A model generated the notes under the pieces. That model was not told where the DNA came from and did no database searches. It worked only from the letters and a program-made list of their open reading frames with translations. The position numbers and the translations under genes are program-made. A stretch of 9,157 bases of DNA from DATIVK01 sp035465955 (GTDB lineage Bacteria > Myxococcota > Myxococcia > Myxococcales > Anaeromyxobacteraceae): positions 1 through 9,157 of the forward strand of contig DATIVK010000056.1 of NCBI GenBank assembly GCA_035465955.1. The letters run 5' to 3'. Shown here one piece after another: positions 1 to 4,471 of this stretch (positions are counted from its first letter, which is position 1; every line of letters begins with the position of its first letter).

Positions 1-59
1 GTCGCCGCGGGGATGTTGTTCACCATGCCTCCCTGAGCATGTTCAGGTAGACTGAACGC
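1..59. other. Left edge: end or start of a neighbouring gene plus leader
   Basis: Two readings compete and the window is too short to decide. On the + strand, the frame starting at base 1 is open and reaches a TGA at 34-36, giving a possible tail of an upstream gene (...AAGMLFTMPP). On the - strand, an ATG at 26-24 followed directly by a GTG at 23-21 opens a frame to the left edge (MVNNIPAA...). It is preceded by a strong ribosome-binding sequence, AGGGAGG, on the - strand (complement of 28-34). Both frames share the same third codon positions, which are almost all G/C, so codon bias cannot separate them. If the minus reading is right, a divergent gene starts only about 33 bases from the first + gene. 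Confidence 0.3.
32..57. promoter_or_regulatory. Overlapping palindromes before the first gene, operator-like
   Basis: Bases 32-47 read CCTGAGCATGTTCAGG, a dyad in which 7 of 8 base pairs match. Bases 41-46 (GTTCAG) and 52-57 (CTGAAC) form a second, perfect six-base inverted repeat with a five-base spacer. The half-site CTGA(A/G)C therefore occurs three times within 26 bases and ends two bases before the GTG start at 60. CTGAAC also occurs at the 5' part of the repeats before the portal gene and after it. This looks like a protein-binding site or a leader hairpin. No bound protein can be named from the sequence. Confidence 0.4.
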
Positions 60-656
60 GTGGCGGGCGTAGCGCAGACCCCGGAGCGAAAGAGAGCGGA
101 GGCACGTAGGCTCAAGGCCGAGGGGCGCACGTGGGGCGAGATCGCGGCGGCCACGGGGCTCTCCCTCTCCACCGTACGGCGCGCCTGCGGGGCCATGTCG
201 ACGCCGGGGACGAGCCGGAGGGCCCCTCCGGTGGGCAAGGTGGGCACTCCGGCGCCCACGCCCCCTTCCCGGCGCGCCGCCGGGTCATCCAAGCCCGCGG
301 AGCCCCCCGGCTCCCTCGTCGGCACCCTCGAGTTGGAGCTCGTCGCCGCCCTCGAGGAGCGGCGCATGGCCGAGGAGCCCCGCGACCGCATCGCCGCCGC
401 GAAGCTCGTGGCCCAGCTTGTCGCCGCCCTCGACCGCCTCCGCCCCGACCCCGCCCCCACCCGCGAGGAGCTGGAGGCCAAGCTCCGCCCCCGCGCTGAG
501 GACGTGCTCGGCAAGATCCGCAACGGCTGCCTCGCGGTCACCCGCCGCGAGGCAGAGACCGGGAAGTGCCACCGCTGCGGGCAGGGCATGCCGCCCGAGA
601 CTGTGCTTCGCCGCCGCATCGAGGCGGGCATGGCCGACCCCTCGCCGATGCACTGA
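60..656 (+). CDS. Small-terminase-like DNA-binding protein
   Basis: This 198-residue protein is the likely small terminase subunit, which would recognise phage DNA and load the large terminase encoded just downstream. Seen in the sequence: a helix-turn-helix at about residues 9-43 (AEGRTWGEIAAATGLSLSTV core), of the kind found in phage small terminases and resolvase-type proteins. A Pro/Arg-rich flexible linker follows at about 48-84, then a charged helical segment at about 88-155 that could mediate oligomerisation. A C-terminal tail contains one CxxC pair (C170, C173). The GTG at 60 is the first start after an in-frame TAG at 48-50; it has only a weak AGG upstream. The assignment rests on the HTH, the size and the position before the large terminase. 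A phage transcriptional regulator is the main alternative. Confidence 0.6.
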   Translation: MAGVAQTPERKRAEARRLKAEGRTWGEIAAATGLSLSTVRRACGAMSTPGTSRRAPPVGKVGTPAPTPPSRRAAGSSKPAEPPGSLVGTLELELVAALEERRMAEEPRDRIAAAKLVAQLVAALDRLRPDPAPTREELEAKLRPRAEDVLGKIRNGCLAVTRREAETGKCHRCGQGMPPETVLRRRIEAGMADPSPMH

Positions 657-662
657 GGAAAC

Positions 663-923
663 GTGAACCGAGCCGCCCGCCGCCATCTGCTCGCCCGCCT
701 GGACGCCGCCTCGCGCCCGCTGTTCCTGGTGTCGTTGTCGCCTTTTACGGAGGCGTCGGCGCTCCGCACGATCCGTCAGCTCGGGGCGACGTCGTACGTA
801 ATGCCGTCGTCGTACGTGATCGAGATCATCCAGCCGAAGGGGCCCCGCGTCGTCGCCGGCAAGGGCGGTAAGCGCCGCGGATTGCGCCGGCCCGCGCCTC
901 CCTTCGTGTGCGTCGCCACGTGA
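663..923 (+). CDS. Small basic protein of unknown function
   Basis: This 86-residue protein is not recognised. It starts at a GTG preceded by a good ribosome-binding sequence (GAGGAA, 655-660, partly inside the stop of the upstream gene), six bases after that gene ends. Its stop overlaps the GTG start of the large terminase in a GTGA tetranucleotide, so the two are probably translated in series. The N-terminus is basic (NRAARRHLLARL). The middle, residues 21-60, could form a small alpha/beta fold, and the C-terminus is rich in Lys/Arg/Gly. No signal peptide or membrane segment is evident. Its position between the two terminase subunits suggests a packaging accessory or DNA-contacting role, but that is inference only. 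Confidence 0.6.
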   Translation: MNRAARRHLLARLDAASRPLFLVSLSPFTEASALRTIRQLGATSYVMPSSYVIEIIQPKGPRVVAGKGGKRRGLRRPAPPFVCVAT

Positions 924-2425
924 ACCTCTACCGCTTCGCCCTCGTGGATCAGGTGCGCCGCCTCCCCCCGGCGGACGTCGAGGGTCTGCTCTCGTCGCTA
1001 TCCGTCCTCGAAGCCGCCGCCCTCGCGGACCTGTGGCGCGAGTTTTGGGCCCGCCCGGATCAGATCGCGCCGCCGGGGAGGTGGAAGCACTGGCTCCTAT
1101 GCGGCGGGCGCGGCTCGGGCAAAACGCAGACGCTCTCCCACTGGATCATCGAGCGCGCGCGCGCCGGCATGGGCCCGATCCGGCTCATCGCGGGCACCCT
1201 CGCGGACGTGCGCATGACGATGGTGGAAGGAGACAGCGGGATCCTGGCGTGCTCGCCGGCCGACTTCGTTCCGCGGTGGGATCCGAGCGCCGACGACAAC
1301 GCGGGGCGCCTCGAATGGCCCAACGGTGTGGTCGCGCGCGGCTTCTCCTCCGAGCGGCCGAAGCGCCTCCGCGGCAAGCAGAGCCGGACCGACGCCTACG
1401 ACGACCTCGCCGGCATGGGCCCGCGCGCGCCCGAGGTGGTCGCGATGGCGTCATACGGCCTCCGCGTGTGGGGCGACACGCGGGCCGCGTACACGACCAC
1501 GCCGGAAGACTCGCCGGTGGTGATGCGGCTCCTGCAAGGGGAGATCGCCGGGCTCGTGAAGACGGAGAGCATCACCGACGACAACATCGGCAACCTCGCG
1601 CCCGACTTCATCAGCCAGATCGAGGCGCAGTTCGGCGGAACCGAGCTCGAGCAGGCAGAGCGCTTCGGCCGGCTCGTGGAGCGGTCGAAGTCGTCCCCCT
1701 TCCACGGGCTTGACTTCAATGCCGCCCCGATCCGCATCGACTCGCAGCCGCTCGAGGACTTGGACGCCATCGCGATCGGTGTCGACCCCGCGGACGGTGC
1801 GGGCCCCAAGAGCGACGAGTGGGGAATAGCGATCGTGGGCAAGCGGCACACGGATCGCCACCTCGTCACGCTCGAGGACCTCTCCGCGGTCCTGCCCGAG
1901 GACGAGGCCGCCTCGCTCATCATCGCGACCGCGGGCCGGTGGCGGCGCGCGTGCCCGAACGCCCGGATCGTGATCTGCGTCGAGGTGAACCACGGGGAGG
2001 CCAAGGTGCGCGCGCTCCTCGACGCGGCCTATTATAAGCTCAGGGCCGAGGCGCTCGAGCGGGGGACCGAGCTTCCTCCGCCGCTGCCCGAGATCGTCCC
2101 CATCCGCGCCAAGGACGGCAAGATGCTCCGTGCGGGCGAGGTGCGCCCCCTCTTTGCGGCGGGCATGTTCCACCACCTCCCCGGGCTCGTGGCGCTCGAG
2201 GCGCAAGCGCTCTCGCTCCGCCCCGACGCCCCGAAGCGCCCGCGCCAGGATGACCACGTGGACGCCGAAGTCCACGCCGCGCACCACCTCGCCGCACTCG
2301 GAGGCGGCGGGCCCGCGGGCCCCTGGGAGCCCGTCACGCCCGGCCCCTCCCGCTTCGGCGCCGCTGACCCTCGCGCGCCCCTCTCGGCGGACCCTCGCCG
2401 CCCCCTCCGCCGCCGCGACCGCTGA
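920..2425 (+). CDS. Terminase large subunit (packaging ATPase and nuclease)
   Basis: This 501-residue motor protein would hydrolyse ATP to pump DNA through the portal and cut the concatemer. Residues from the 920 start: Walker A GGRGSGKT at 62-69; a Walker B-like segment TDAYDDLA at 157-164; a coupling-type TTTP at 192-195; and an RNase H-like C-terminal nuclease with Asp 289 (GVDPA), Glu 355 (CVEVNHG) and Asp 448 (DDHVDAEVHA) as likely metal ligands. The pattern fits terminase_6/terminase_6C-type large subunits. The Walker B position that is normally Glu appears to be Asp here (D162). A Pro/Arg-rich tail of about 40 residues follows the nuclease. An in-frame GTG at 908 would add four residues. 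The GTG at 920 was preferred because it overlaps the upstream stop as GTGA. Confidence 0.93.
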   Translation: MNLYRFALVDQVRRLPPADVEGLLSSLSVLEAAALADLWREFWARPDQIAPPGRWKHWLLCGGRGSGKTQTLSHWIIERARAGMGPIRLIAGTLADVRMTMVEGDSGILACSPADFVPRWDPSADDNAGRLEWPNGVVARGFSSERPKRLRGKQSRTDAYDDLAGMGPRAPEVVAMASYGLRVWGDTRAAYTTTPEDSPVVMRLLQGEIAGLVKTESITDDNIGNLAPDFISQIEAQFGGTELEQAERFGRLVERSKSSPFHGLDFNAAPIRIDSQPLEDLDAIAIGVDPADGAGPKSDEWGIAIVGKRHTDRHLVTLEDLSAVLPEDEAASLIIATAGRWRRACPNARIVICVEVNHGEAKVRALLDAAYYKLRAEALERGTELPPPLPEIVPIRAKDGKMLRAGEVRPLFAAGMFHHLPGLVALEAQALSLRPDAPKRPRQDDHVDAEVHAAHHLAALGGGGPAGPWEPVTPGPSRFGAADPRAPLSADPRRPLRRRDR

Positions 2426-2465
2426 CTTGCGCCCGCTGAACGCCCGTGCTCCCCTGAGCGGGCCC
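2426..2465 (+). repeat. Intergenic repeat, copy 1, with hairpin before the portal gene
   Basis: This 40-base element fills nearly the whole gap between terminase and portal. It aligns without gaps to 4364-4403, with 32 of 40 bases identical by hand count. Shared blocks in order are CTTGCG, GCTGAACG, GTGCTCCCCT and CGGGCCC. This copy can fold into a hairpin: GCCC (2442-2445), a two-base GT bulge, GCTC (2448-2451), loop CCCT, GAGC (2456-2459) and GGGC (2460-2463). The stem ends three bases before the portal GTG at 2467 and could mask or position its translation start. A phage promoter, a processing site or a protein-binding site would also fit. Confidence 0.6.
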
Positions 2466-2466
2466 C

Positions 2467-4341
2467 GTGCCCCCGCCCTATACCCCCGTCACCACGCCCG
2501 CGAACGGCTCTGCCTGGTACGGAGCCACCTCCCTCGGCCTGACCTACGGCGCGCAGAACATCGCGCGCGGACCGGAGGGCGGGCAGCACTTTACGATCAT
2601 TCCGCTCCCGGTCCAGCCGGTCGACGACCTCACGATCCAGGCGCGCGCGGACGCCATCGCCTCGACGTTCTCGGGCCTGCTCATGCAGGCGGTGGACCTG
2701 TACCGGCAGACCGTCGAGCGCAACGGCTTCATGGCCGGGGTCCTGATGACGATGGCGCACGGCCTTCTCGGGCTGCCCCTCTCGTGGCAGGGGGACCCCG
2801 AGATGGTGGCCGCGCTGATGGACATCCGCGACCACGGCGGAAACGTTCTCACGCCCGGCGACTTCGCGCGGCAGCACCCGGAGAACGAGTGCGCGAAGAT
2901 CTTCTCCGACGGGATCGGCCTCGGCCTCGGCCTCGGGCAGTACCTCCTGATGTGTTGGCGCTGCGATGGGGTCGAGTGGCTCCGCAACGATGACGTCGAG
3001 ACGTGCAAGCGGTGCAGCGCCCGGCGCATCGACCGCCCCGTGGGCGTCCGCGAGCTGTACCAGCTCCGGTGGCGCGATCCGCGCTGGCTGTGGCGGAACA
3101 CGGTCACCCTGCAATGGTACTACACCGGCCGGCAGGGGATGATCCCGATCACGCCGGGCGATGGGGAATGGTTCCTCTTCCAGACCGTCCCCGATCAAGA
3201 CATCTGGATTCACGGCCCGTGGGCACTCGGTACCGAGGCGGCGATCTTCACGCGCGACGCCCGCTACGACATGCAGGCGATCTCGGGAACGTGCGCGCCC
3301 GCCCACGTCTTTCAGGCGCAGAGCACCGGCGGCACCGATCCGCGCACGCGCGCCGACGTCGAGCAGCAGGCGGACAACCTGCGCTTTCAGAACAAGCTCG
3401 TCCTCCCCGGTGAGTGGAAGCACGAGATCCATGCTGCGCAGGGCGGCGACGGCGGCTACGTCGGCACGGCGGACCGCATCACGTCGTGGGCGCAGGAGCA
3501 GTGGGAGGTGTACGTCACCGGCATCCGGCAGGGCACGGAGAACGGCACCGGCTTCGCCAACAATGGCGTTTTGCAACGGGTCTCGCGCGAGCGCCGCGCA
3601 TTCTACGCCGGGGCCTGGATCCGTCAGATCTGCGCGCAGGGGCTCGTGTGGTGGGCGCGCGGCAACTTCGGCAACCGGCCGTGCCCCGTCGGCCACTACG
3701 ACACCCGGAGCCCGGAGGACAAGCTCGCGGGCAGCAAGGCGGACACCGAGGAAGGCAAGGCGCTTGAGAGCCTCCACGGCGGGCTCGAAAAGCTCGGGTA
3801 TGAGCTCGATCCCGCCTACGTCGAGGAGCGCGCGCAGTCGAAGGGCTACCGCGTCCGCAAGGCGACATCGGCCCCGAAGCGGCTCACGTGGGACCCGAAG
3901 ACGCTCGCCGGCTTCGTCACCGTGTCGCAGGCCATCGCAGACCAGGGACTTCCCGCGCTCCCTCCGGGCGACCCCCGCGGGGACCAGATGGTGGCCGACG
4001 CGCTCCACCCCGGCGGCGACGCAGCGCCCGCGCGCACTTCCCCGCCGGTTGGACCCGCCGCGTCCCCGCCGCAACCGCCCGCGCGCCTCGCCGAGGAGGG
4101 GGCCGACCTCGACGACGTGGACATCGACGACCTCGACGACGAAGAGCTGGCGCGCCGCTCCGCCCTCGCCTCGGGTCTCGCCGGCTTCGACCGCTGCGCC
4201 CATGGCCGGACGCACACGTGCCCACGCTGCGGCGTGCATCGCATCTACGGCGCGCCGACGCGCGCGGAAGACGGCTCCCCCGTGTTCCCGCCGCCGGAGT
4301 GGCTCCCCCTCCGCCCTCGCGCCCGCTCCTCCGAGCGATGA
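2467..4341 (+). CDS. Portal protein with inserted Cys4 cluster
   Basis: This 624-residue protein is the likely dodecameric portal at the capsid vertex, through which the terminase pumps DNA. The call rests on position directly after the large terminase, size, and a mixed core (residues 60-450) that resembles the DUF935/Mu gp29 class of portals rather than the lambda or HK97 types. Seen in the sequence: a Gly/Leu-rich stretch at 149-162 leads into two CxxC pairs (C163/C166 and C180/C183) that would form a zinc knuckle inside the core. An acidic segment lies at 545-560, followed by a second possible metal site (C577, H579, C585, C588). The C-terminal 120 residues are Pro-rich and probably flexible. 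The GTG at 2467 lacks a clear ribosome-binding site and sits right behind a hairpin. It is somewhat longer than typical portals because of the C-terminal extension. Confidence 0.78.
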   Translation: MPPPYTPVTTPANGSAWYGATSLGLTYGAQNIARGPEGGQHFTIIPLPVQPVDDLTIQARADAIASTFSGLLMQAVDLYRQTVERNGFMAGVLMTMAHGLLGLPLSWQGDPEMVAALMDIRDHGGNVLTPGDFARQHPENECAKIFSDGIGLGLGLGQYLLMCWRCDGVEWLRNDDVETCKRCSARRIDRPVGVRELYQLRWRDPRWLWRNTVTLQWYYTGRQGMIPITPGDGEWFLFQTVPDQDIWIHGPWALGTEAAIFTRDARYDMQAISGTCAPAHVFQAQSTGGTDPRTRADVEQQADNLRFQNKLVLPGEWKHEIHAAQGGDGGYVGTADRITSWAQEQWEVYVTGIRQGTENGTGFANNGVLQRVSRERRAFYAGAWIRQICAQGLVWWARGNFGNRPCPVGHYDTRSPEDKLAGSKADTEEGKALESLHGGLEKLGYELDPAYVEERAQSKGYRVRKATSAPKRLTWDPKTLAGFVTVSQAIADQGLPALPPGDPRGDQMVADALHPGGDAAPARTSPPVGPAASPPQPPARLAEEGADLDDVDIDDLDDEELARRSALASGLAGFDRCAHGRTHTCPRCGVHRIYGAPTRAEDGSPVFPPPEWLPLRPRARSSER

Positions 4342-4361
4342 ACGATTTTCGTTTTCGTTCA
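4339..4361. repeat. Inverted repeat with T-rich loop at the end of the portal gene
   Basis: TGAACGA (4339-4345, including the portal stop codon) and TCGTTCA (4355-4361) are perfect seven-base inverted arms around a nine-base T-rich loop containing TTTTCG twice in overlapping context. This is the most A/T-rich spot in the window. It may act as a weak terminator, an RNA processing hairpin or a protein site. There is no T-run after the stem, so a classical intrinsic terminator is not supported. Confidence 0.45.
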
Positions 4362-4363
4362 CG

Positions 4364-4403
4364 CTTGCGTTAGCTGAACGGCTGTGCTCCCCTAGTCGGG
4401 CCC
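4364..4403 (+). repeat. Intergenic repeat, copy 2
   Basis: This is the second copy of the 40-base element found at 2426-2465, with the same blocks at the same spacing (CTTGCG, GCTGAACG, GTGCTCCCCT, CGGGCCC). The inner bases that make the copy-1 stem have changed (GAG became AGT), so the hairpin is not conserved while the flanking blocks are. That pattern favours recognition as DNA sequence, such as a promoter or binding site, over an RNA fold. It lies 68 bases before the protease/scaffold gene, in a gap large enough to hold a promoter. Confidence 0.6.
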
Positions 4404-4410
4404 GCGCGGT

Positions 4411-4450
4411 GGTCACTTTGACCCGGGGCGCCGCCTCCCGCGACGCCCCG
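4411..4450. promoter_or_regulatory. Two further inverted repeats in the leader of the protease/scaffold gene
   Basis: GGTCA (4411-4415) and TGACC (4419-4423) are perfect arms around a three-base spacer, an operator-like dyad. Immediately after it, CGGGGCG (4424-4430) and CGCCCCG (4444-4450) form a perfect seven-base stem with a 13-base loop. That stem ends 21 bases before the GTG at 4472 and could shape the leader RNA. Together with the repeat and the T-loop hairpin just upstream, this 130-base gap (4342-4471) is the only stretch of the window that looks devoted to control. G/C-rich dyads are common by chance in such DNA, so each one alone is weak. Confidence 0.35.
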
Positions 4451-4471
4451 CCTTGAGCCGACGGGCCGCGC

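Noticed and set aside
908..919. GTG at 908 as start of the large terminase
   Set aside because: It adds only MRRH, has no better ribosome-binding site and overlaps the upstream gene by 16 bases. The GTG at 920 makes the typical four-base overlap. The longer form is not excluded.
1451..2287. A 278-codon - strand frame opposite the terminase
   Set aside because: Fully inside a gene with clear ATPase and nuclease motifs on the + strand; composition is that of a codon-bias shadow.
4339..4361. Classical intrinsic terminator after the portal gene
   Set aside because: The stem is only seven base pairs and not G/C-rich, and no T-run follows it, so it is listed as an inverted repeat only.
3161..4456. 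A 431-codon + strand frame overlapping the portal gene
   Set aside because: Ser/Arg/Pro-rich shadow in the +1 or +2 frame, with no recognisable domain and no ribosome-binding site.
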